This document shows, piece by piece, positions 28,291 through 36,397 of a stretch of 64,000 bases of DNA (position 1 is the first letter of the stretch; every line of letters starts with the position of its first letter). This DNA is from Azospirillum sp. 412522 (lineage in GTDB: Bacteria > Pseudomonadota > Alphaproteobacteria > Azospirillales > Azospirillaceae). The stretch covers positions 111,377 to 175,376 of the forward strand of contig NZ_RWIJ01000007.1 in the NCBI RefSeq assembly GCF_019805165.1. Reading direction: 5' to 3'. Below the pieces are notes generated by a model. It searched no databases and had not been told where the DNA came from. It saw only the letters and a list, made by a program, of their open reading frames with translations. The position numbers and the translations under genes were made by a program.

Positions 28291-28539
28291 ATGCTGGACC
28301 TGCGCCCGAACTGCGAGTGCTGCGACCGCGACCTGCCGCCGGAGACAACGGACGCCTATATCTGCTCCTTCGAATGCACCTTCTGCGCCGATTGCCGCGC
28401 CCGGCTGCCGGGGGAGCGCTGCCCGAACTGCGGGGGCGAGCTGGTACGGCGGCCGATCCGTCCGGCATCGAAGCTGGCGGCCAATCCGCCGTCGGCCACG
28501 CGCATCGTGAAGCCGGACGGCTGCGCGTCCCTGTTCTGA
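28291..28539 (+). CDS. DUF1272 zinc-ribbon-like protein
   Basis: The 82-residue protein has cysteines arranged as CECC, CSFECTFCADC and CPNC, which would make two metal-binding knuckles. The opening MLDLRPNCECCDRDLPP and YICSFECTFC are characteristic of DUF1272. The family is small, cytoplasmic and of unknown function, probably zinc binding. GGAG stands eight bases before the ATG at 28291. Confidence 0.82.
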   Translation: MLDLRPNCECCDRDLPPETTDAYICSFECTFCADCRARLPGERCPNCGGELVRRPIRPASKLAANPPSATRIVKPDGCASLF

Positions 28540-28649
28540 GTCCTCCCAATGCGCGAGCGCTGTCGCTGGCATTCGCCGAGCAAATCGGCCAGACTGCGGC
28601 ATCGCTCCCGGGGACCCGCCCCCGGACGGAGCGCAGGGACCGTCACAGC

Positions 28650-29285
28650 ATGCTCACGCTCTACAGCTTCCCCACGCCCAACGGACGCAAGGCCTCCATC
28701 CTGCTGGAGGAGTTGGGACTGCCCTACACCGTCCACCGAGTCGATCTGGCTGCCGGCGAGAACAAGCGGCCGGACTTCCTGGCAGTCAGCCCGATCACCA
28801 AGATCCCGGCGCTGGTGGAAGATCTGCCGGGTGGCCGGGTGCGGCGTCTGTTCGGCTCCGGCGCCATCCTGCTGCATTATGCCGAGCGCACCGGCCGGCT
28901 GCTGCCCGAGGATGAGGACGAGCGGGCGGAGGCGATGAGCTGGTTCATGCTGGGCATCAGCGACCTCGGCCCCACGGCCATCGACATGCAGCGCTTCGCC
29001 GCCCGCTCCCCCGACCGCATCCCCCACGCCATCGACCTCTACAAGGGCGAGTTGATGCGCTGCTACGCCGCGCTGGAGGAGCGCCTGGGCATGGCCGAGC
29101 ATCTGGCGGGTGGGTCCTATTCCATCGCCGACATCGCCTGCTTCCCCTTCATCGCCGCCGCCGCGGTAGCGGGAGGCGGACTGCTGGAGCGCTTCCCCAA
29201 CCTGAAGCGCTGGCACGACGCCGTCGCCGCGAGGCCGGCGGTCCGGCGCGGCATGGCAATTCCCGACATGACCGCCTCCGGCTGA
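28650..29285 (+). CDS. Glutathione S-transferase family protein
   Basis: A 211-residue protein with an N-terminal thioredoxin-like domain (LYSFPTPNGRKASILLEEL, cis-Pro in TKIPALVED, and SGAILLHYAERTG for glutathione binding) and a C-terminal helical domain with YSIADIACFPFIAA, where the Asp is the N-capping residue of the family. It resembles the YghU/YfcG-type bacterial GSTs (disulfide-bond reductases), although it is shorter than YghU. It may detoxify electrophiles or reduce disulfides. The ribosome site is weak (AGGGA). Confidence 0.85.
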   Translation: MLTLYSFPTPNGRKASILLEELGLPYTVHRVDLAAGENKRPDFLAVSPITKIPALVEDLPGGRVRRLFGSGAILLHYAERTGRLLPEDEDERAEAMSWFMLGISDLGPTAIDMQRFAARSPDRIPHAIDLYKGELMRCYAALEERLGMAEHLAGGSYSIADIACFPFIAAAAVAGGGLLERFPNLKRWHDAVAARPAVRRGMAIPDMTASG

Positions 29286-29368
29286 ACGTCCGATCCTCGA
29301 CAATCCGCCGCTTTGCCCGCCCGGCTAACCCGAACGCCATCCGGCCGTTCCAACCAGACGTCAGAGAC

Positions 29369-30550
29369 ATGCCGATCAACAACCGCATCGCCGCCTTCCA
29401 GGACGACATGACCGCGTGGCGGCGCGACATCCATGCCCATCCGGAATTGGGGTTCGAGGAGGAGCGCACCTCCGGAATCGTCGCCGCGAAGCTGGAAGAG
29501 TTCGGCATCACGGTGCATCGCGGCCTCGGCGGAACCGGGGTGGTCGGCACGCTGAAGGGGCTCGGCACCGGCAGCGGCCGGGCCATCGGCCTGCGCGCCG
29601 ACATGGACGCGCTGCCGATGCCGGAGGCGAACGGCTTCGAGCACGCCTCACGCCATGCGGGCAAGATGCACGCCTGCGGCCATGACGGGCACACCACCAT
29701 GCTGCTGGGCGCGGCCCGCTATCTGGCGGAAACCCGCAACTTCGACGGCATCGTCCACTTCATCTTCCAGCCGGCCGAGGAAGGTCTTGGCGGAGCCAAG
29801 CGGATGATCGACGACGGGCTGTTCCGGCAGTTCGACTGCGAGCAGGTCTATGGCCTGCACAATTGGCCGGAGCTTCCGGCCGGCCAGATCGCCGTCCATC
29901 CCGGCCCGGTGATGGCCGCGGCCAACCAGTTCGAGATCCATGTAAGCGGCCACGGCGCCCATGCCGCCATGCCCCACCGCGGCATCGACCCGGTGCTGGT
30001 GTCGGCCCACATCATCACCGCGGCGCAGAGCCTGGTCAGCCGCGGTACCAACCCGGCCGAGAGCGCGGTGGTGTCGATCACGGTGGTGGAGGCCGGGACC
30101 GCGGCCAACGTCATTCCCGACAGCGCGCGGATGCTCGGCACCATGCGCACCTTCTCCGAAGAGAACCACCACCGCATCCAGGAGCAGTTCGGCCGCCTCG
30201 TCTCCAGCATCGCCGAAGGTCTGGGCGCCAAGGCCGAGCTGCGCTTCCGCCCCGGCTACCCCGCGACGGTGAACAGCGAGCCGGAGGCGCGCATCGCCGC
30301 GGCGGCGGCGGCCAAGGTGGTCGGTGGCGAGAATGTGGTCTGGGCGCCGGCACCGACCATGGCGGCGGAGGATTTCGGCTATATGCTGAAGGAGCGGCCG
30401 GGCGCCTACATCTGGCTCGGCCATGGCGGCCATCTTGGGTCCTCCTGCCGCCTGCACAATCCGCATTACGACTTCAACGACGCGATCCTCACCACCGGCG
30501 CCAGCTATTGGGCGTCGCTGGTCGAGACGACCCTGCCGCGGAGCGCCTGA
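29369..30550 (+). CDS. M20 family amidohydrolase (hippurate hydrolase / N-acyl-amino-acid deacylase type)
   Basis: A 393-residue protein of standard length. The metal ligands are visible in ACGHDGHTTML, QPAEEGLGGAKR (with the general base Glu) and in the late HNPHYDFND; the dimer/lid domain has VSGHGAHAAMPH. It hydrolyses amide bonds of N-acyl amino acids or similar substrates; the exact substrate is unknown, and IAA-amino acid hydrolases belong to the same group. The following lipoprotein gene begins seven bases after its stop, so they are probably cotranscribed. Confidence 0.88.
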   Translation: MPINNRIAAFQDDMTAWRRDIHAHPELGFEEERTSGIVAAKLEEFGITVHRGLGGTGVVGTLKGLGTGSGRAIGLRADMDALPMPEANGFEHASRHAGKMHACGHDGHTTMLLGAARYLAETRNFDGIVHFIFQPAEEGLGGAKRMIDDGLFRQFDCEQVYGLHNWPELPAGQIAVHPGPVMAAANQFEIHVSGHGAHAAMPHRGIDPVLVSAHIITAAQSLVSRGTNPAESAVVSITVVEAGTAANVIPDSARMLGTMRTFSEENHHRIQEQFGRLVSSIAEGLGAKAELRFRPGYPATVNSEPEARIAAAAAAKVVGGENVVWAPAPTMAAEDFGYMLKERPGAYIWLGHGGHLGSSCRLHNPHYDFNDAILTTGASYWASLVETTLPRSA

Positions 30551-30557
30551 CCGTCCC

Positions 30558-31037
30558 ATGAAGATGCCGTCCCGTCCCCGCCTGAGCCCGCTTCTGATCG
30601 CGCTGCTGCTCCCTCCCGCCCTGCTTCTGGCCGCCTGCCAGACCGGCAACGACCGCGCCGACGGCAATCTGCTGCCGGCCCAGGCGGAAGCCGGCACCGT
30701 TTGGCAGGGCGACCACAGCAGCGCCGCCGAGCGTGCTTATGTCGTCGCCCGCGACTCGGGTGAATGGGCCGCGCTGTGGGCGCGGGTCGGCGAGCCGGCT
30801 CCGGCCTCACTGCCCGGCGGACGGATGGCGGTGGCGGTCTTCCTGGGACCGCGTGACACGGCGGGCTACGGCGTCGCCATCGACAGCGTGCAGCAGACGG
30901 GTGCCGACCTGATCGTCGGCTATCGCGAGACCGTCCCCGGTCCCGCCCAGGCGGTGGCGCTGAACCGCACCAGCCCCTACGCCATCCGCCTGCTGCCCAG
31001 CGCCGCGGGAACGCCCAAGTTCGTTCGGGGGAAGTGA
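30558..31037 (+). CDS. Putative lipoprotein, PrcB-like C-terminal domain
   Basis: The 159-residue protein has a lipobox, LLLAACQT, at the end of a hydrophobic signal peptide (cleavage before Cys27), so it should be lipid-anchored on the outer face of the inner membrane or in the outer membrane. The rest contains SGEWAALWARVGE and MAVAVFLGPRDTAGYGVAID, a pattern like the protease-complex stabiliser PrcB C-terminal domain (PF14343). The role is unknown. It is placed immediately after the amidohydrolase gene. Confidence 0.65.
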   Translation: MKMPSRPRLSPLLIALLLPPALLLAACQTGNDRADGNLLPAQAEAGTVWQGDHSSAAERAYVVARDSGEWAALWARVGEPAPASLPGGRMAVAVFLGPRDTAGYGVAIDSVQQTGADLIVGYRETVPGPAQAVALNRTSPYAIRLLPSAAGTPKFVRGK

Positions 31038-31082
31038 GCTAAGGAAATGTGAGTTCGGAAGGGACGCGCTGAACCGCCGCCC

Positions 31083-32828
31083 TCACCGCGGCGTCTGCCA
31101 CGGCAACTCCCCGCCGACCAGCTTGTTGGCCTCTTCCGGCGGCAGCGGGCGGGCGAAGTGGTAGCCTTGGCCATAGTCGCAGGCCAGCGCCCGCAGCAGG
31201 TTGGCGTCGGCGCTGGTTTCGATGCCCTCGGCGATCACATCGAAGCCGAGCAGGCGCGCCAGATCCATGATGATGCGGACGATGGCGCGGTTTTCCTCCG
31301 ACTGGTGCATGGCCGAGACGAAGGAACGATCGACCTTCAGGCTGTCGATGGGCAGCTTGTGCAGGTAGGACAGCGACGAATAGCCGGTGCCGAAATCGTC
31401 GATCGACAGCTTGATGCCCAGCGTCCGCAGGTCGCGCAGCAGACGGATCGACTGCTCCGCCTTGTCCATGACGGCGCTTTCCGTCAGTTCCAGCTTGATC
31501 CAGGACGGCTCCACCCCGGTCTCCCGCAGAACCTCGCGCACGATCTGGACGAAGTTGGGGTCGGACAACTGGTGGGTGGACAGGTTGACGCTCATGAACA
31601 ACGGGGCGGAGCCCGGCTCGCGCCGGTCCTGCCACTCCGCGATCTGCAAACAGGCCTGCCGCAGCACCCAGGTGCCGAGTGACACGACCAGTCCGGTGCT
31701 CTCGGCGATGGGGATGAAGATGCCGGGCGGGATGTTGCCGCGCTCCGGATGGTTCCAGCGCATCAGCGCCTCGAACCCCGCCAGCCCGCCGGTCACCATC
31801 TCCACGATCGGCTGGTAGGCGACCCACAGGTCGCTGCCGCTGTCCAGCGCGCTGCGCAGGTCGTGTTCCAGCCGCACCTGCTCGACCACGTGGGAATGCA
31901 TTGCCGGGTCGAACCAGGCCTGCCGCCCGCCGCCCTGTTCGCGGGCGCGGGCGGTGGCGATCTCGGCATCGCGCAGTACGTCGTCGGGACGCTCGTGCGT
32001 CGGCATCGCGACGGCGACGCCGATGCTGGCGGACAGGAACACGGTGCCGCCGGAACTGGACCGGGCGGAACGCACCACCGCCGCCAGATCGTCGATGGCG
32101 CTTTCCAGCGCCGGCCGGTCGCAGGCGCCGCCGGCCAGCATGGCGAAGGCATGGTCGCTGACGCGGGCGATCAGGTCGAAGGCGGCGGCCTGCGCAGCCA
32201 TCCGCTGGGCCAGGCCGTCCAGCACCTCGTTGGCGAAGCCCTGGCCCATGCTGCTGCGGATTTCAGCGAAACGGTCGATGTCCAGGATGACGAGCGTGAA
32301 AGGCTCGCCCATGCTGCGGTAATCGGCCATGTGCTTCAGCAGCATCAGGCGGTTGGCCAGCCCGGTCACCGGGTCGTAATAGGCGAGGCGGAAAAGGTCG
32401 TCCTGCACCTGCCGGCGTTCGGTCATGTCCTGAAGGATGACGAAATAGCCGGAGATGGCGCCGTCTTCCGCCCGGTGCGGCGCGTGCAGCCGGGTCACGT
32501 AGCGCTGCTGACCGTCGGCCTGGGTGATCCAGCCCTCGGTCTGTACCGTCTCGCCCGCCAGCGCGCGCTTGGCCACCGCCACGGTATTGCGCAGAAGATC
32601 CGGCCCCAGAATATCGCCGATGGTGGTGCCGACCGCCTTCTCCAGCGTCGTTCCCATCATCTCCAGATAGGCGCGGTTGGCGTAGATGTGCCGCCTCTGC
32701 GGATCCATCAACGCCACCTTCACCGTCATGGCGTCGAGAATCTGACGCAGGGCGTCGAGCCCCGGCGCGCCGGAAGCGGCACCCGATAAAGCGTCGGCCA
32801 GCGCGGTGATTCGGGGATCAGGACTCAT
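31083..32828 (-). CDS. PAS-GGDEF-EAL protein with lost GGDEF motif
   Basis: A 581-residue cytoplasmic protein with no membrane helix. A PAS domain (ILDAMTVKVALMDPQRRHIY) plus PAC is followed by a GGDEF domain whose signature reads SDHAF, so it cannot be a normal cyclase. The EAL domain keeps all motifs (FEALMRWNHP, SVNLSTHQL, ELTESAVMD, DDFGTGYSSLSYL, IAEGIET). A phosphodiesterase whose GGDEF part may only bind GTP or serve as a scaffold is the likely reading. Its stop is close to the convergent lipoprotein gene. The start at 32828 (MSPDPRI) gives the full PAS domain. Confidence 0.87.
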   Translation of the reverse strand: MSPDPRITALADALSGAASGAPGLDALRQILDAMTVKVALMDPQRRHIYANRAYLEMMGTTLEKAVGTTIGDILGPDLLRNTVAVAKRALAGETVQTEGWITQADGQQRYVTRLHAPHRAEDGAISGYFVILQDMTERRQVQDDLFRLAYYDPVTGLANRLMLLKHMADYRSMGEPFTLVILDIDRFAEIRSSMGQGFANEVLDGLAQRMAAQAAAFDLIARVSDHAFAMLAGGACDRPALESAIDDLAAVVRSARSSSGGTVFLSASIGVAVAMPTHERPDDVLRDAEIATARAREQGGGRQAWFDPAMHSHVVEQVRLEHDLRSALDSGSDLWVAYQPIVEMVTGGLAGFEALMRWNHPERGNIPPGIFIPIAESTGLVVSLGTWVLRQACLQIAEWQDRREPGSAPLFMSVNLSTHQLSDPNFVQIVREVLRETGVEPSWIKLELTESAVMDKAEQSIRLLRDLRTLGIKLSIDDFGTGYSSLSYLHKLPIDSLKVDRSFVSAMHQSEENRAIVRIIMDLARLLGFDVIAEGIETSADANLLRALACDYGQGYHFARPLPPEEANKLVGGELPWQTPR

Positions 32829-33352
32829 GGCGAGGATAGAGTGGGGTACTCATCAGGAAATCGATACCCAACACTTACGCGAAGTGTCACCCGCCCGTCA
32901 AAACCAAAGCTGCCGTAGTGCAACAGAGCTTGAACGTTTCTACAGGCCATTCAACGGAGACACGGCCGCATATCCATGAGCATATCATGGTATTCATTCA
33001 AGCCCGGGTTGCACCGATGCAAGGCACACAATCCGGGTTTTCCGTCCCGCTCAACAGGGATGAAGGAAACACTCTCGTTTCTTGCCAAATCATCTACGGC
33101 CTGTGATTGCGCTTTTGCCCTAGGGTTCGGCTATTGGTTTCTCTTGTGCAGTGCAGGAACGCGACGAAGGCATGGCTGCGCCCTGGAATGGAAAGGCATC
33201 GGTGAACCCGGACGGATTTATACTGCCAAGGAAAGTGGGGCCAACGAAGCTGCGGATGTCGCCCGGCCCGGTCCGGCGACGCCCTGCTCGCCTCCCCCGA
33301 AGCCCTCCCCCGACGAAGGGCAAAGATCACAATCTTGGGCAGGAACCACGCC
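32829..33352. other. Gene-free region of lower GC between the EAL gene and the Usp gene
   Basis: Over 500 bases without a supportable gene. Short open frames in it (for example from 32918 and 32976) have no ribosome site and no recognisable protein sequence. The part up to 33150 is noticeably less GC-rich than its surroundings. TTGCA-CCGA-TGCAA near 33010 is a small palindrome nested within a larger imperfect repeat of CCCGGGTT/ATCCGGGT type. Promoters for both divergent genes are expected here, none of them clear enough to call. Confidence 0.5.
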
Positions 33353-34192
33353 ATGGCTCTCAAGGACTTCCTGGTCGTCGTCGACGATACGCCCGCGTCC
33401 GCAGCGCGTCTCGACCTTGCGGCAGGGCTCGCGGCGCGGTGCGATGCGCACCTGACCGCGCTCTATGCCTTCACCGACATGGTTCTCCCCGGCTACATCG
33501 AAGCCGAAATTCCGCAGGTGTTGCGCGACAGCCGCCGCCAGTCCCGCAAGGAACAGACGGACAATATGGCGGCGGCCTTCGACGACGTCATGCGCCGCCA
33601 CGGCCTGACCGACCGCTCCGAATGGCTGCCGCAGGAAGGCGATCCGACCATCACCGTTGCCGTGCGCGGCCGGTATGCCGATCTGGTCGTGGTGGGCCAG
33701 CCCGATCCCGACCGCGACCGCGACCAACTGGTCGCCCAACCGGCCGATCTTCTGTTCGAGTGCGGCCGACCGCTGCTGGTCGTGCCCTATGCCGGCCGCT
33801 TCTCCACCATCGGCGAGCGGGTGCTGGTCGGCTGGAACGGCAGCCGCGAAGCGGCGCGCGCCGTCGGCGACGCCCTTCCCCTGCTGACCGCCGCGAAGCG
33901 CGTCGTGGTGATGGCGGCCAATCCGAAACCCGGCCCGAACGGCCTGGGCGACGAGCCCTGCGCCGACATCGCCCGCCACCTGTCCCGCCATGGCTGCCGC
34001 GTGGAGGCCACCCATGTCGCCACCGACGTGGTGGAACCCGGCGACACCCTGCTGAACATGGCCGCCGACGAAAGCTGCGACCTGCTGGTGATGGGCGCCT
34101 ATGGCCGCTCCCGTTTCCGTGAACTGGTGCTGGGCGGCATGACCCGCTTCATGCTGCACCACATGACGATTCCGGTGCTGATGAGCCATTGA
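33353..34192 (+). CDS. Universal stress protein with two Usp domains
   Basis: A 279-residue tandem UspA protein. The first domain starts KDFLVVVDDTPASAARLDLA; the second contains VLVGWNGSREAARAV, and the ending DLLVMGAYGRSRFRELVLGG is the ATP-binding G-2x-G-9x-G type loop of the family. Such proteins bind ATP and help survival in stress or microaerobic conditions. The ATG at 33353 follows CAGGAA. The replication cassette begins directly after its stop. Confidence 0.88.
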   Translation: MALKDFLVVVDDTPASAARLDLAAGLAARCDAHLTALYAFTDMVLPGYIEAEIPQVLRDSRRQSRKEQTDNMAAAFDDVMRRHGLTDRSEWLPQEGDPTITVAVRGRYADLVVVGQPDPDRDRDQLVAQPADLLFECGRPLLVVPYAGRFSTIGERVLVGWNGSREAARAVGDALPLLTAAKRVVVMAANPKPGPNGLGDEPCADIARHLSRHGCRVEATHVATDVVEPGDTLLNMAADESCDLLVMGAYGRSRFRELVLGGMTRFMLHHMTIPVLMSH

Positions 34193-34241
34193 GGGTCCTG
34201 GGGGAGCAACGAAGCGGATATTCCCCAACCTGCCCCGTGCT

Positions 34242-34423
34242 TGTGGGGTTAAGCGACCGCCCCTCCCGCCCGAGTCCCTCCGCAACCTTCGCGAGTCGCC
34301 CTTCGCAGGCCGTGGGGAAAAGCGACCAGGCCCGGTTGTCCACCCCATTCCCTGTGGGGAAAAGCGTCGAAATCGTGGGGAAAAGCGGCGCGACTCGGGT
34401 TTTCCCCCTGGGGACAAGCGGCG
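34242..34423 (+). repeat. Iteron array: five direct 17-bp repeats upstream of repA
   Basis: The unit is close to (T/C)GTGGGGAAAAGCGACC. Copies are at 34242-34258 (with TT in place of the first AA), 34311-34327, 34353-34369, 34374-34390 and the weakest at 34407-34423. Starts of the second to fourth copies are 42 and 21 bp apart, so these copies face the same side of the helix. A possible DnaA-like site (TTGTCCACC) lies at 34336-34344. An AT-richer stretch at 34424-34460 follows and could be the melting region. This is the classic layout of a plasmid origin of replication. Confidence 0.85.
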
Positions 34424-34463
34424 ACTCAACTAATAAGCCTGACAACTAACTACCGACTAGCAT

Positions 34464-34480
34464 GGTCGCCTAACCCCACG
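34464..34480 (-). promoter_or_regulatory. Inverted iteron in the repA leader, probable autoregulation operator
   Basis: On the minus strand this reads CGTGGGGTTAGGCGACC, differing from the first upstream iteron in only two positions. It stands alone, in opposite orientation, 56 bases before the repA start. In iteron plasmids an inverted copy near the rep promoter is bound by Rep dimers to repress rep transcription; that role is inferred here. Confidence 0.65.
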
Positions 34481-34535
34481 TTGACTCCGCCGCCCGCCGC
34501 TCACCAGGATGCCACAACATCCGGGTGAGGCTGCC

Positions 34536-35456
34536 ATGGGCGACATACACAGGCTGGTGATCGAACACGGGCGGGACAAGGCGCGCGCCCTGGTCCGGCC
34601 CGAGGAGCGGACGCTGGTGGACATCGCCGCCGACATCCTGGCCGACGAGAACCAGCACCTCGGCATCACCTACAGCGGCTTCTGCCTGACCAGCCTGCCG
34701 CACAAGAAGCTGGCTGACGACGTGCCCTGGGAAAAGCGCGGCCATCAGGTGACGCTGCTGGTCGAACCGGGCCGCTTGAAGGTGAACGGCAAGATGAAGC
34801 TGTTCGGCGTGCCCTATGGCGCGCGGGCGCGGATGATCCTGATCTATCTGCAGACCCAGGCGGTGCGCACCGGCCGCCGCGAGGTCGAACTCGGCCGTTC
34901 CATGCGCGACTGGCTAACCCGGATGGGCATCAGCGTCGGCGGCGAGACCTTCCGCGGCTTCCGCGAACAGTCACTGCGCATTTCCGCCTGCTCGCTGAAA
35001 TTCTTCTGGGACGGCGAGGATGCCGACGTGTTCGAGAAGGGCGGCATCGTCAAGCGCGGCCTGATCTTCCACGACGATCTCGGCGACGACCGCCAGGGCA
35101 CGCTATGGAACGATGTGGTCCAGTTGGACGAGACCTTCTTCCAGGCCCTGCGCGACCATCCGGTGCCGCTGCTGGAAGAAGCCGTGCGGCAGTTGAAGGA
35201 CCGGTCGCTGAGTCTGGACCTCTATGTCTGGCTGGCCTACCGGCTGCATTCGCTGAGCCGGCCGCAGCCGATCTCCTGGCCGTCGCTGTATGCGCAGTTC
35301 GGCGCCGGTTACGACCAGATGAAGCATTTCAAGCCGCGCTTCGTGCAGGCCCTGCAATATGCGCTGGCTGCCTATCCGGATGCCAAGGTCGAGCCGGCCG
35401 ACGACGGCGTCGTCCTCCACCCCAGCCGCCCGCCCATCGCCCGCCTGCTGGCGTGA
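34536..35456 (+). CDS. repA: Plasmid-type replication initiator, RepA_C family
   Basis: A 306-residue protein matching the plasmid-encoded RepA family (PF04796) in length and layout. Recognisable parts are GITYSGFCLTSLPHKKL, KLFGVPYGARARMILIYLQT, GFREQSLRISACSLKFFW, and LSLDLYVWLAYRLHSLSRP with SWPSLYAQFGAGYDQMKHFK. Such initiators carry winged-helix domains and bind iterons to open the origin. The ATG at 34536 follows GTGAGG at good distance; an ATG at 34509 has a site that is too close. Iterons lie both upstream and directly downstream. No parAB, toxin-antitoxin or transfer genes are near. The cassette is bordered by ordinary chromosomal genes. Confidence 0.85.
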   Translation: MGDIHRLVIEHGRDKARALVRPEERTLVDIAADILADENQHLGITYSGFCLTSLPHKKLADDVPWEKRGHQVTLLVEPGRLKVNGKMKLFGVPYGARARMILIYLQTQAVRTGRREVELGRSMRDWLTRMGISVGGETFRGFREQSLRISACSLKFFWDGEDADVFEKGGIVKRGLIFHDDLGDDRQGTLWNDVVQLDETFFQALRDHPVPLLEEAVRQLKDRSLSLDLYVWLAYRLHSLSRPQPISWPSLYAQFGAGYDQMKHFKPRFVQALQYALAAYPDAKVEPADDGVVLHPSRPPIARLLA

Positions 35457-35459
35457 GGG

Positions 35460-35510
35460 TGTGGGGTTAAGCGACCGACGCTGGAATCCCCCCGGTCGCT
35501 TTCCCCCACA
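35460..35510. repeat. Inverted pair of iterons directly after repA
   Basis: The copy at 35460-35476 is identical over all 17 bases to the first upstream iteron (34242-34258). The second, at 35494-35510, is inverted and reads TGTGGGGGAAAGCGACC on the minus strand, one mismatch from the consensus. They start four bases after the repA stop. Together they could also fold into a long hairpin, but no T-run follows, so a simple terminator is less likely than a second Rep-binding site. Confidence 0.8.
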
Positions 35511-35607
35511 CCCCGGCTACACATCTCGACCATTGACCCACGTCATTGGGCCGCCCTCCCCTCCTCCCTAAGATCGTCCCCAGTTCCCGAACCGGAGAGG
35601 CTCTCCC

Positions 35608-36378
35608 TTGGACGCCCTGTCGTTGCTGGATGCCGGACTGAACCAGTGCGCCGTGGTCATCGACCGCGACGGCGGGCTGTTGCTGGCCCTGCTGACCGCC
35701 GGGCTGGTCGGCGGCACCACCCATTGCGCCGGCATGTGCGGTCCCTTCGTGCTGGCCCAGGTGTCGGCCCGCCTGGAGCGGGTTCCGCTGTCGGCGATGT
35801 CGGAGTTCCGGCGCCTGACCGGGGCGGCCGTGCTGCCCTACCATGCCGGGCGGGCGACGACCTACGCGCTGATCGGCGCGCTGTCGGCCTCGGTCGCCGG
35901 CCATGTCGGAGCGCTGCCCGGCCTGCGCTGGCTGTCAGTGGCGCTGCTGGCTCTGGCTGCCCTGTTCTTCCTCGGCTATGCCGCGCGCGGCGTCGTGTCG
36001 TGGTTGCCGAAACCGTCGTCGCTCGGCGGCAACAGCGTGCAGCGCTGGTGGGGGGACCGGGTATCCCGCCTCGCCCGGCCGCTGTTCGGCAACCCGACGG
36101 GCTGGCGAGGCTATGGGCTGGGGGTGGCGCTGGGCTTCATTCCCTGCGGGATGCTCTATGGCGCCATCGCGGTGGCGGCGGCGAGTGCCAGCACGTTGAC
36201 CGGCGCGCTCGGCATGGCGGCCTTCGCGCTCGGCACGGTGCCCAGCCTTCTGGCCGTAGGGCTGGCCGGCCACGTTGCCGGCCGCACCTGGCGGACCGCC
36301 GTTGCCCGCGTCGCCCCCGCGATCATGCTGGTGAACGCCGGGGTCCTGGGATGGATGGCGTGGAAGCTGGTTGCGTAA
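35608..36378 (+). CDS. Sulfite exporter TauE/SafE family (UreH-type) membrane protein
   Basis: A 256-residue membrane protein with about six helices. The N-terminal TTHCAGMCGPFVLA is the hallmark of the UreH_2/TauE-like branch (PF13386), and a second repeat has LGFIPCGMLYGAIAVAA. Both Cys/His-containing motifs suggest metal (copper or nickel) handling; homologues are linked to cbb3 oxidase assembly and metal supply. The start is a TTG at 35608, backed by GGAGAGG eight bases upstream. Role at this site is not deducible from neighbours. Confidence 0.8.
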   Translation: MDALSLLDAGLNQCAVVIDRDGGLLLALLTAGLVGGTTHCAGMCGPFVLAQVSARLERVPLSAMSEFRRLTGAAVLPYHAGRATTYALIGALSASVAGHVGALPGLRWLSVALLALAALFFLGYAARGVVSWLPKPSSLGGNSVQRWWGDRVSRLARPLFGNPTGWRGYGLGVALGFIPCGMLYGAIAVAAASASTLTGALGMAAFALGTVPSLLAVGLAGHVAGRTWRTAVARVAPAIMLVNAGVLGWMAWKLVA

Positions 36379-36397
36379 ACCAGCCTCTCACCCTGTT

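Noticed and set aside
32918..33455. Small open frames before the Usp gene
   Set aside because: No ribosome sites, no conserved sequence, and they overlap each other in several frames.
35460..35510. Hairpin after repA as a plain terminator
   Set aside because: The arms are iteron copies matching the upstream array and no T-run follows. Binding sites explain it better.
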